Below, in pieces: positions 29,287-40,630 of a stretch of 64,000 nt of DNA. The number at the start of each line of letters is the position of its first letter. The first letter of the stretch is position 1. Made by a program: the position numbers and the translations under genes. Location of the stretch: positions 42,168,180 to 42,232,179 of the forward strand of contig OY747702.1 in the NCBI GenBank assembly GCA_963556495.2, given 5' to 3'. The DNA is from Valencia hispanica (taxonomy: Eukaryota > Chordata > Actinopteri > Cyprinodontiformes > Valenciidae). The notes beneath the pieces are model-generated. The model saw only the letters and a program-made list of their open reading frames with translations, was not told where the DNA came from and made no database searches.

Positions 29287-32200
29287 TTTGGAGTGAAACA
29301 CCAAACTATCTTGTGAAATCAACAGTTCATATTGTAAAGTTAGCATGTTATCTGTACCTGTGAAATAGTTTTAAATGTGGGAGGATGATTAAGGTTGATG
29401 AAAAGGAAGATTGTATTTAAAATAAAGCACACTTTTAAGCACAAGGTTTAAGAGGGTGCTGATGGAGCAAATACAGCTAAAAGTTGGTGCAGCCTGCAGA
29501 CAAACAGCCGACTGAGGGTTTAGGACACCTGGTGGAATGTGTATAATTGCAAAATACTGGTTGCTAAGATAATAGAATTATTAAAAAATGTAAACATAAA
29601 AATAAAAGTTTCAAAGTGGATTTAAACCCATGACTTCTGGTACACAAGGCGGAGTCTTTACTTACCAGGCCACCACATACAGCTGAATGTGTACAGCCTA
29701 ACTCACTGACAACTGAAAGCAAGAATGTGCGGTTCTGAAGCCTCATGCGCGTGCATGACGTGAAATGAGTGACAAAGAAATGAAGGTGAAAAAAGCGGTG
29801 GCATTGAAAAAAAGATTGGCATTGCAAAAAAAGGTGAAAGTGTGAAAACTTGATTGTAAGTGAGTTATTTGTTTAAATGTATATATTTTGATCAATTTTT
29901 GTTTCACTTTCAATACAGAAATTTTCACTACATTTATTTCAGCTTCAAAATTAATATTTTCAGTTACGATATTTATAATTTTTAATGCCAATTTTTCTTT
30001 GCAGTGCTAATATTTCTTTTCAGCTGGCATCGTTTTGATGTTATATAACTGGACTCTGTTATGTGCAAGTAGTGGAATAGAGTAAAACTGTAACATCTGG
30101 TTTTAACTGAGATTCTTGATCCCTCTACACTCATTGAATTCCTGCTGTTCCTTCTGGCTCTGTAACATTTTCTGGGGTCCACTCAGAGGACCTGAGAGGG
30201 AGGAACAGAGCAAGGTCTGAATTCATTGGTTGACCCAGTTTATCTGTCGATGTTTTTTTTCCAGCTGACCTTGAAGTTATGTGCATTTTGATAAATGTGA
30301 GTTTTTATCCGCTGATTTAAGGCTTTTAAAGAAGTTTGCCATAAGCAGAACTTAAGCACAGACCGCTGAGCATTATTTATAAGTTTGGTAACACTTGGAA
30401 AGTTTTGCAGAGAGAAAATTTCCTCTGTACTGCACAAGTTCTTATTTAAGGTTTAAAACAAAGATGGATTGGACATTATCTCTCTTTTTTTCCTGCAGAT
30501 GGTTCAAGCTGAACTCCAAGCTGGGAAGAAAAGAAAAGGAACGTGGTGAACTTCAGTTGACAGTCCAGTTCACGCGCAACAACATGACAGCCAGCATGTT
30601 CGACCTCACCATGAAGGACAAGCCCCGGTCTGCATTTGGCAAGCTCAAGGATCGTGTCACGGGGAGGAAGAGGGGTGATGTGGAGTCTTCCTCAGCCATT
30701 GTGCCAGGCCGCTACGCTGCGTTGTCAGGGTCTTTGGGGCAACCGTTTGGAGAGGAGGGAGGGGGTGGGGTGGAGCCAAGAGAGGTGGAGATAACAGAGG
30801 AGAAGAGGAGCAAGATGAAAGATTTCTTCAAGGGAAGGCTGCGAAAGTCGTCTGACACCAGATCCTGCTCATCTCTGGCCTCAGAGAGCAGTATGTCTTC
30901 CATGGCCAGTGATAACCTTGGCCCTCCACCCAGTCTGGATCTGCTGTCAGACCCCCCCAGCTCCCCCATTTACACAAGTAAAGTGAGAGTTGATGCACAC
31001 TATGGAGAAACAGATTTAACCAAAAAAGGTAGGCTTTAAAAATTTTCGCTGAACTATTAGTAAAAATGTAACAACTTTTCTATTACTTATTTATACTGCA
31101 GGTGTGTTTCACTTCTCAAAGATAAGTTAATCAAAAAAAAAAAAAAAAAAATTCAGCTGAAAAAACAATAACAAAGCCACAAAATTATACAATAACCTTG
31201 TATAAAAGAAATAATTATTTAGATCTTCTTTATGTGGTAGCTATTTAGATGATATACGACGCCCTAGAATCTGATCAAAATCCTGTATCTTTTACTCAGC
31301 TCCTCCGATAATTATAGCATTTTTTATTTTTTTTTAACAATATGGCAAGTATATTGTGAAAAGTTGCTTGTGTGGTATTTGGCAGCCAAAGAGCCATATA
31401 TTTTTATGAGAATATTTTGTGAACCAAAGAAAGTGTAGTAATTGGACTTTTGGCTATAATTTTAGTACATTTGTTGTTATTTTTTTAAATTGTAAGATTT
31501 TAATTTTTAGAAGTTCATCAATACCACATTTTTTGTTTTTTGTTGTTAATACTTTATTGAACTCCCTTTTGCAATCTGGGCAGCACTTGGGCTCCTATAA
31601 CAAATTTTACTCCTGTCTTAATGCAGCCAGGCAAAGGCTTTTTCCTAAAGCAACTACTAAACTAAAACTTGCCGATTGGACTGCTACACAGAAGCTGAAT
31701 CTGTCACTCCAGAGAACATATCAATACTACAGTGTGTTACACGGCTGCATGCAACACTTTGCATTGCAATTGGTGATGTAGGACTTGAGTACAGCTGCCC
31801 AACCCTGGAAACTCATTCCATAAAGCTCTCTGTGCACTAATCTGACAGTTGCAGGATGTTCTGAGGTCTGTAACTATTGCAGAAAGTTGGCAACGTCTCT
31901 GCGCTATGTTCTTTAGCATCTGCTGAGCCCACATTTGACTGTAGAATATTTAGTAGCAAGGAGATTTCAGGAATTAACTTAGTGCACAGGTTGCATTCTT
32001 TCACATTAGCTCACTGGATTTCACCAAGCTTTTCAGAGTGAGCTATTCTTTCACAAATTTTTGTAGAACAAGAATACATGCCTAGGTGCTGGATTGGCTA
32101 TGGATGAGACTGAAGCACCAAAATTCAGTGATTTGAAGGGAAGACCCTATACTTTTGGCAAAACATGTAGATTAAGCCCAAAGGTCTGGTAAGGAAACCT

Positions 32201-35200
32201 TGAATGAGCAGGAAAAAGCTCTTAAAGTAGATGAAAGTTCACATTTGTACAACTTTTCTCTCAAAAGCAAAGCCGACCAAGGAAAGATGAATTGGAAATT
32301 TGTTTTCACGTGCTATGAAGTAGGAAACACAATCCTTAACATTTTACAAATCAAGAAATTATAAAATCCCTCCAACCAATGCACCTTTGAATCAATTATT
32401 TGCTTTTAAAATAGACTTCTTATTTCTTTCTGACAGTGCTCACCAGCCAGCACACCACCAAGATTCTTACGCACAAGCGAGCCTTCAGCGATGAAGCTAG
32501 TAAGATCACCACAGCCCTAGCGCGAACAAATGTTGCAGTGGAGTCTGTCAAGGGTCAGACCATGACTCAGTCCAAGTCGTCTCTCTGTATAAATGGAAGC
32601 CATGTCTACGATTCTGAGCCGTCGACTCCAAAAAGCTCTGGAGCACTCCCGTCCAAACTGGTCCTGCTGGAGAAATGTTCACCATTGTCTCGGTCTCTGC
32701 AGAATCTGACAAAAAGAGGAGAAGACAAAAGTTCCTTTGCAGAGGGACGACGCTGGTCCTTTGATAAGCTGAAGAAAGAGGAAAAGGAGGAAGAGAAAGA
32801 AGTATTAGCTCAACAAGCTCAGACTGGAGACCGCCCTGTTCAGGCAGCGATGCCAATCGTATCTTCGGCAAGCTCTTCACCTGAAAAAGGAAGGAGACTG
32901 AGAAAGACGTTGTTCTCTGCAGGGAGGAGCGATTCTCTGCCTGCTAAGTCAGACCTAAGCCAGGCTGGTGCTTCATCAGAGGGAAGGCTCAGAGGCTGGT
33001 TTGGCTCTGGGGACTCCCAGAACAAGCCAAGGTGAGTCGGGTTCTTTCATAGGTTTTATTTACAGCTACTGACAGATTTAGTTTCCATTGGAGCATACTG
33101 AGTAATCAAATGGGTCTCAGAAGCAAGTGTTTGTTTTGCTATATGCTCATTTGAAAACAGAATTACTTATTTTTGATCTCTTCAGTACCATCTGGTATCA
33201 TCATCACTATACGTATTTTCATACTTGGCACTTCAGGATTGCCATTTTTTTCAGTGTGTTTTTCTCTCCAAATTGCATCACTTGCACATGTTTGCTCACC
33301 CAACACTCACCAACACTGTACCTGAAAGTGTAGGTGGAGCTTGAATTGCTACTGCACATTGCTTATATCTTTCTTTGCTTGATTATTTTTCAAATGGGCT
33401 TTGCTTTTTCCTTATTTATGTTTCCACGATTCTGCTTTTATGTTCTGATGTCTTCTAACCTAAATTAGATGAGAAAGTTAATCCTGCCTAATGAGCTAGT
33501 ATTCTGTTTTTGTAAATTGATTTTCCCCATCTGGTAACCTGGCACGTCATTAACTAAGAGGAATATTGTGCCCTATTTTCCTCCACAGGCTGGAAGTTTC
33601 TACTAAGGTAGAAAGCAGCTCAGATGTACCCCCTTCCCACTCTCCTTGCTCCCAAGTACTTCCTCGGTGCTCCTCTCCCTCTGCTTCTCCCCCTGGTCAT
33701 GTGCCACCTGACAATCACAGTCACATCAACCTCTTCACCCCTTCCACTTCTCCTTCCTCAAACCCTCTCTCCCCTTCAAACCCTTTCCTGCCATGTATGC
33801 AGCGCAACCCCTTTTTCGAGGAGCTTGTAACAGAAGAATTAGAGAAGTTGCCTACTGTTTCTCAATGCCCCTTCTCTGGGTCACCCTCCTTTCATTACAC
33901 CACTCTACCAGCAAACACTGATCCTGAAGTTAGCAGCAAAAATAGGGTATCCATAAAACGAGAGCGTCCCCGGCCAGTTGCTAAGCAGATATCACTACCT
34001 GCATTATTGCCCAAAGAAGCCTCGCCTAGCTCCCCCATTCACTCCACCCCTTGCTCCATGTCTGAGCATCCAGGAGAATGGGAGGAATCTTTTGATGCCT
34101 TTGCCTGTAGTAGACTCAACTCCCCTAAAGTTAGACTTTCTCCAGAACAGCCCAGAACCAGTCCAACCTTATCTTGTAAACTTAGCTTTTCTCCAGTGGA
34201 TAACATTGGCTGTAACTATGCACAAGAACTGCAAAGATGCAATGACGAGCCTCCACCTTTACCTCCAAGGAGACTTATAAGGAATTCGATTAATGAAATT
34301 TTCTCAGATGGCTGGTTGCACAGAGGCCAGGAACTAGCGGTCCATAAAGAAGCCTATCTCCTCTCTCAGACTGGTGTGGCGTCTTTGCAACGTGGCAGGG
34401 AGGGTGAACCCAAAACAGAGACCCCTTCTCCCAACCCAAGTTCTAGCAGTGGAACATCAGAATCTGTAGGCATCCACCCCCAGCCATACACAAACAACAC
34501 CCCACTTGGACTTATGTCTGAAGAGAACCCCAAAAGGTTTAAGTATGAACCTCTGGAAGATAAAGCTGACTGTTGGGGTGGAACATTGTTTGAGCAAGAT
34601 TTGTATAGACGTTCTTGCAGGGGAAATTATGCACAACAAAGACTAAACAGTCATCATTTATCAATAAACGCTGAGGAAAATGCTGGAGATAAAATCCCAT
34701 TTAAGAACTCAGGGTCTAAAGGGCTTCTTCATTGTGACCATTTCAGTATATTGTCCAATGTTCTCCCCAATGTACCAAATATATCTTATACCCCAGCAGA
34801 GGAGACAGAAGAATCGAACTGCGAATCCACATGCCTCAACAGTAACATATCTTTTTCACTAACATTAGGAGATCTCAACATGAATGTGAACAATTCAGAC
34901 TTTGGTTTCATTGATTCAGATGGATCTTCTCTATCAGAAGTAGCTGATAATAGCAATCTAGGGGAGAACTTTCCACCACCAGAATCGCAGTTAAATATTT
35001 ACCAGAGGGAAACCACACCTGGGGACATATTCACATTGAAGGACACCTACATACCCACTCTGAATTCTTCTTTTGAAATAACTGGATCTTCTAAAAAACT
35101 TTGCAAAGTACCACCAGTTTGCCAAGACAACTGCCAAGACTGTCAATGTGAACTAGCTAGTATAGCATGCTGTGGTCCCTGTGGGTCAAAGAACCAGGGG

Positions 35201-38200
35201 ATTGTTGCCTTGGAGCAAAAAAATAATTCATCTAACTCACCAGATGTTGAAACTGAACACGGAGGTAAACAAAAAAGGTATTATGATGACTTTGAAAAGA
35301 CAGAGAAGGACTCTGATGATAATGGGAACCCAGAAGACAACTTGGACAAACCTAAGCAGACCGAGTCATTTTCAGGAGTTGTTAGTGCACGAATTAGACC
35401 GAAAGGAGCATCCAGACAGAACAGCATTGACAGCCCAAGCAGTCAAAGCAAATATGGAGACAGAGAATTTGTGCAGTTTCTATCTCTAGTCCAAAACATT
35501 TCAGAAGTCAGTGAAGGACCGTTGTCTTATCAGCCAACTAAATCAGTGCTATCTTCCTTACAAGATCTTGAACAGCCTGAGAAGCCTAAATTGACCTCCA
35601 ACAGTGACCAAACACACCCATTTATGTCTCACACGATATTACAAATGCCTTCGTTGGATAGCACAGTGTCATCTGTGACAGAAAAAACCTCTACAATCAG
35701 CTTTGAAGATCTCCATGCAAAAGTTGCACCATATTGCAGAACCCCTTCCAAAACAAAGATTTGGAAATCTTTGCAAGAACATGAACCCTGTTCTCCCTCC
35801 ATCCCTTCTACACTCCCCCTGTCAGCTGACACCCTGGTCTGTTGCCCTCTCATTCAAACCTCAAGCACAAGGCCCGATGCTAAAGTCAGCACTTCGCTGG
35901 CTATGGCCTCCTCCTCCACCCCCTCATGGTCTACCACCTTTACCACTGACCAGCCCCTGACTGATGCACGCCACTCACTTTTACCTGAGGAGACACAGCC
36001 TGCTGGCAGCCTGCCCCATCAGGAGAGCAGGTGAGACTCCTCACACTAGGACATGACCTTTTTTAAGATCTAGATGACAAAACATGAAAATCAGATGTCT
36101 TTTTTAACTTTTATTGTTAATATTTTTTCTGTGGTGAGGGTTTCTTTGATTTTGGTCATATTCATGTATTTAAGTTTTGCGTTCACATCCAATTGGATTG
36201 GATGGTAGCAGTTGCATTGTGTCTGTTTTTGCTTTGCGTTTATGTAATTCATTTCATGCTTTGATTTTTTTGTTGGCTAATGGAATTTTGTTGCTTCCTT
36301 AAACATTACCCTGCATTAAGTTTGCCAGCTTTGCTGCCTGATGCTAGCTACTAAAGAAACAAATGAGTGCTTCCCTAAAAGAATAATGACACAATAGTAG
36401 AACCAGTGCCAATGCAGATTCAAGCCTTCTTTATGTAGAAAAGAAAGAAATGGACACTGATATGTACAAATTAATTAAGGATAGGACAATTAGAAGTATT
36501 GGTTGGACTGCTTGTTGTAGGATTTGACAGAATAATAGTTATGCAACATTGTGGCACTTTGAAAAAGGGTTTCCCTTTGTCTCAAAAAACACTTTAATAT
36601 GTTTTAATTTATATTCTTTAGAATCCTTCATTAGTTATTAGTGTTGTTAGCACTGCTAGCAATACTTAAACAGCTGTTTTTGAACGTAAATCCTTATGTT
36701 TTTTGAGATTTGTTAAAAGCTGTTTCTCTCTAATGAACATCCTACACCTTTGTGCTTCCTGCAATATGATACTTCCATTCTTTCATAAAGACAGGTGTTT
36801 TATTTACTGATTCATTTTATGGATTTAGCTTTTACTTGATGTGTACTCATAACACATCCACTGTTGTGCCTCAACGTTGGATTGCAAAAGCTCAGTCATT
36901 AAGAAACAGGATACTGTAAAAATGAGATATACCTTATTGTAAACTTGCAGCATGTTAGTGTTGGAATGTTGGTTCCAACCTCTTTACTTTTCAGATCCCA
37001 TCCAGTGAAACCGTTGACATCCAGCCAGTCTGAGAAGAAGGAGGGGCGCTCAGTTCTTGAGAAGCTAAAATCTACCATAAACCCAGGACGTTCCACCTAT
37101 CACGCCACACCTGAACCTGAAAAGAGTCAGGTACTGGTAAAAAGATTATCAGTATTTGTTTTTTGTCTTTCATACAGCAGTTTTAAAATCTTTCCGATCT
37201 TTAAAGAAACAGTTATGCTATGATTTCTCAGCTTTAAGTTGAGATTCTGCCCATCTGGCTATCTTGGACACAGACTTGGTGACTGTGGTGGATTAAGGGC
37301 CCACTGTGGCACACAAATACAAATGTGAATTTGATTTCTAAGCTAGGGGGATCATGTAGCTGTAGAAGAAAAGTGGCCCAGGAATGCAGCCCTGAGGAAC
37401 TCCTCTTGTGAACTTTGTTTGCTTAGATTTATAACTAAAAAATGGTGTAAAGTAGTCTTGTCCTGCCAAATAAAGTCTGAGCCAGCTCAGGACAGGGCCA
37501 GGCAACTCCATACACCTTTTCAATGTGTCAGTCAAGTAAAACCTGCAGGTTGTTAAGTTAGTAAATTAGTTAGTTAATAAAATGTAATTTTTTAAAATTA
37601 AATACTACACAGAAAATGCATAATCATCAGGGCAAAAACACCATTATTGTTACCATAAGAATATTTCACATTGTTTTAAATAGCTGCTTGGTGCCTTTTA
37701 TCATATTAATCAATTTACATAAGTAGATGACAAATGTTAATTTGCGGCCACGTATCTAAAGGTGTGTGTTAACACAAAGTCGAGACAGAAAGATATTATG
37801 AGTTTTAGTTTTGGTCATCAATCTAGATGGGTTTAGGAGGAATCTGCGAACTGTTCAGAGTAGATGAATTAACAATGAGAAAAATTATTTATAAGACCTT
37901 TCAAGAAACCTTGCATAGAGACCTTGAGCTCAGACCAAGCAATGCTCAGATAAAGCAAACTGTAGATAAAACCTGATAGCTTCATCTTGGACCCTGCAGA
38001 CCTTTTTGATGCTTTGTGATGAGAGAATTTAAAAAAGACTGAGAAAAATATGTCTAATTCGGAGGGGTTCCAGAAAACAATCAATGTTTAGGTTTTGCTT
38101 AAAATAAGACACAAAGATAAAAAAAAATGACAAAATAAAATACATTTTCTGTATCTGCAGGAGGTAACTGCAGATAGAGTTGCTCAATATCAGCACCTGA

Positions 38201-38421
38201 CCAACATGGAACTGATCTCCCTGCTGCTGCAGCAGGAGATGGACATGGAGAAGCAGCAAACAGTGTCTGACCAGCAGAGGGCGCAGCTGCAGAAGTGTGA
38301 GGCTGAGCTGAAGAAAGTCAAGGCGCAGGTTCGAGACCTGGAGGACTACATTGATAATCTGTTACTGCGGATCATGGAGCAAACACCCACACTGCTTCAA
38401 GTACGCACAAGGCACAAGTAA
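25518..38421 (+). CDS. rab11fip5: Rab11 family-interacting protein 5 (rab11fip5)
   Basis: The exons are 25518-25897, 30499-31028, 32437-33031, 33589-36030, 36995-37130 and 38161-38421. All phases fit, giving 1447 aa, or 633 aa if exon 4 is skipped (human Rip11 is about 653 aa). An N-terminal C2 domain (about 13-140, WVPTHVNVTVLRARGL to FLGQTILPLDKIF) binds acidic lipids in this family. Then come the class I FIP segment RNNMTASMFDLTMKDKPRS, LTHKRAFSDEA, SLCINGSHVYD and HPVKPL words, and the C-terminal Rab11-binding coiled coil (about 1362-1447) with YIDNLLLRIME at 1424-1434. The HKRAFSDEA, CINGSHVYD and MEQTPTLLQ segments match FIP5 better than FIP1 or FIP2. The protein links Rab11 on recycling endosomes to apical and secretory traffic. 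Exon 5 has two in-frame donors six nt apart. Confidence 0.93.
26609..27775 (-). mobile_element. Near full-length Tc1-like transposon, rab11fip5 intron 1
   Basis: It begins with a Tc1 end (CGTCTTGCAAAACTGTTTT) and continues through reverse-complement transposase landmarks (TAGGTCTAGACTTTGGCTGG, CACCAGGTTTTACTCTGGGG, GAGCTGTGGATCTCTGCAG). It reaches the opposite end near TGTGCCACACTTTTCATATT (about 27740-27775). The transposase is riddled with stops. Confidence 0.65.
28442..30042. repeat. 1.6-kb imperfect inverted repeat in rab11fip5 intron 1
   Basis: The left arm (28442-about 29088) is the reverse complement of the right arm (about 29606-30042) over several hundred bases. Paired landmarks are the outer TGACATCAAAAC...GATGCCAGCT words, GTTTCACTTTCAATACAGAA, CAAGTTTTCACACTTTCA, GTCAGTGAGTT and, innermost, ACCAGAAGTCATGGG. 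The left arm carries roughly 150-200 bp (about 28830-28985) absent from the right. The spacer holds a (TA)n/(CA)n tract. Near the inner ends each arm has a tRNA-box-B-like word (GGGCTCAAATCC or GGGTTTAAATCC). It could be a fold-back transposon or two inverted insertions of one repeat, and it has no coding capacity. Confidence 0.75.
29198..29286. repeat. (TA)n(CA)n microsatellite
   Basis: About 78 nt of alternating TA followed by a short CA run, at the centre of the inverted repeat. It is expected to be length-variable. Confidence 0.95.
31029..32436. other. rab11fip5 intron 2
   Basis: AT-rich intron with a poly(A) tract at about 31133-31150. Short stretches (31860-31910) recall degraded transposon sequence but cannot be assigned. 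There is no gene. Confidence 0.4.
33589..36030 (+). CDS. rab11fip5: Giant in-frame cassette-type exon 4 of rab11fip5
   Basis: This 2442-nt exon encodes about 814 residues (502-1315) and starts and ends in the same phase, so skipping it keeps the frame. The protein is Ser/Pro-rich and largely without predictable fold. It has two NPF motifs (566-568 and 575-577), a PPPLPPRR stretch (723-730) suited to SH3 domains, an acidic Asp/Glu patch around 1085-1110 and a Cys cluster near 1025-1045. The related RAB11FIP1 is known for a large alternatively used central exon; whether this one is spliced likewise in FIP5 is inference. Confidence 0.85.
36031..36994. other. rab11fip5 intron 4
   Basis: Ordinary AT-rich intron. 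No gene or recognisable mobile element is seen. Confidence 0.5.
37337..37545 (-). mobile_element. L2-like LINE reverse transcriptase fragment
   Basis: The minus strand encodes SWLRLYLAGQDYF followed by a degraded RGVPQGCIPGPLFF, the reverse-transcriptase motif normally read as [13 protein letters not shown] in L2-type LINEs. It is about 200 nt with no flanking element ends. A related fragment lies at 49120-49570. Confidence 0.65.
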
Positions 38422-39340
38422 CAACAGCAACAAAAACATCAACAGTGTTGATGGGGGTTTGGAGGTTAGCAAAGTATACAAAGTTAATTTCATTTATATA
38501 GGAGGTATTATTCTGGAGCTGAAGTTGAAGAAACGTTCAACTGATTTGGTTTCACAATCATCCAGGTCTTCTCACTGCTAATACTACTGCCTTGTTGATG
38601 TAGACGTAATATTAAGTTTCATGCATGCTGGTTACTTTATCCCAGTTTGGCACAAACAAAAAACTGAAAACATGCTATGAGTAAAGCGTTCGTGAAAGCA
38701 AACACAAATGATTTTTTCACACAGCTCTCTGTAGTAGAATCACTTAAAGTAGTCAGCTATTGCCAGCTTAATTTAAAAATAGCGGCTTCTGCATGTGCTT
38801 AAAATAAATGCAGACCTAAGAAATCAATTTTCTAGTGCTTTAAATTAGTTCTTGTAGGACTTACAATTAGGCTCAAATTGTCTTTGAAACAAAAAGTTTG
38901 ATTTCTGGCAAAAATCTGATTTATATTTTCAGATTATTTTATGCCATACTTCTTGTCGGAGAAACAATAGGACAACAAAAAGGTGGAAAAACTACTTTCC
39001 AAACTCACAAATGTCAAACCAACATTTATTACTTCTAAAGACTGTTGAGGACAAAGCATTGGTTTTTGCTTTTTTAAGAGTAATAGAGTTTTTTGTTAAA
39101 GTTTTCCTTAAACCAGTTTTTCAAATTTGAACTGAAGCAATGACAATGTTTAAGTTTTTAATGCATTATGTACATACAGAAACAGTAGTATTTTACTGTA
39201 AACTATATAACTATCATTAATGAAAGTATTGTAAGTTATCTTACTTTTTTCATGATAATGTATTCTAATATCACTCTCAAGTACCACTGTAGCTAGCTGC
39301 AATGCTTTATATGACCGCAAAACTGTAATAAAATAAAGTG
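38422..39340 (+). other. rab11fip5 3' UTR
   Basis: AT-rich sequence after the stop codon, with AATAAA at 38803-38808 and an overlapping double signal AATAAAATAAA at 39327-39337. Either could end the transcript. No other gene is seen. Confidence 0.5.
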
Positions 39341-39584
39341 CACATGAACATAAATTTGTAATGTTGTTAGATTTTTGTCCCTGATGAGATTTCTTGCACA
39401 GTGTCTCATCCACTTCTTCGAGATATTATTTGTTTTTTTAATGATGTATTTGAATCCTTCTTTTTTTCAGTGTGGAGCAGTTATTAAACACACAACTTTA
39501 GAGATTTTAAAAACAAGAGTTAAGAGCACAAGTTTTTAAATTACATACGAATAAAAGCATATGCTGCCTACCTATACTGTCTTT

Positions 39585-40630
39585 CAGCAGGTGGCTGAAG
39601 TACAACAACATTTTCTTTTACCATTAACAACTGGTGCATTTCTTGCAATATATTCAGCCACTTTGCTGACAGAATTGATAGAGTTGACTACATCGTTTGG
39701 TTTCCTGGCACGGGTCTGGCCTTTACGCATAATTAACAAATTTATAGCAGGTTTGTAACCAAGACCATTCCTGAAGTGTAATATTGGCCGGCTTTATATA
39801 TTCCAAACCAGTGTTGTTGTTTATTTTTTTTGGATCATTGTCTGATCAAATACCCGTGTCCTATGTTTTAACCATCTAGCAGTTAAATCCAGGTGAAGAT
39901 GAACTATTTGAAGGTAGTCCTCTTTTTTTCATTATTCCACTTGCTGAAATGAATCAGTACCACCCACAGGAAAACCTATTATTAGAATGATCCTACCGCC
40001 ATGCTTGAGAGCAGGCAGTGTTCTTGGGTTTGATAGCTTAGCTCCTCTAAACACACTTGTCATAAATCTTTGTCTTGCATGGCCATAAAACTTCTCTCCA
40101 GAAATCATTGGCTTGGCCATACAGGAAGCTACAGATTTCAGTCATACTTGAAGGTATTTGCATCTTTATTTCTTGTTCAGCCCCCTCTCAGTCAATTTGA
40201 TGTACAAGTGGACAGTGCCAGTGGTGTTCGAGCATCTTTCAGTTTATGATCAGTTTGAGACTTGTCTTTTCCAAGGTGGTTTCTGAACCTTGCAACTGAT
40301 TTATTTTCCTCTTATCAACATTTTGGGTCAGATAGTTCAAACTTGGACATGTTTGTCTATGTCAACAGGTCAATGATGCCAAACACAATTTTAGAAGATT
40401 TTCTTAATAGCCCCCCCAAATCCCTGACCTTAACCCAACTAGAAACTTATGCACTATGATTAAAAGCAGTTTCTACACCAGGAGCCAAACCGATTTTAGT
40501 GAACTGTACCACTTCTTAAAGAACTGGTCAAATATCTAGCTAGAATGATTGCAGAACCTTTATGGTGACTTTGGAGAGTATGTGCTAAAGAGATACTATA
40601 CTGAAGATATGTGGGGATAAATGTATATAT
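39585..40630 (-). mobile_element. Tc1-like transposon remnant, rab11fip5-sfxn5 interval
   Basis: Reverse-complement transposase remnants run in order: TTCAGCCACTTTGCTGACAG, GACTACATCGTTTGGTTTCC, CCATGCTTGAGAGCAGGCAG and ACTTCTCTCCAGAAATCATT. Frames are broken, and the ends are only approximate. Confidence 0.6.

Noticed and set aside
29068..29346. Minus-strand frame with a long Tyr-Ile repeat
   Set aside because: It is simply the (TA)n microsatellite read as codons inside an intronic inverted repeat.
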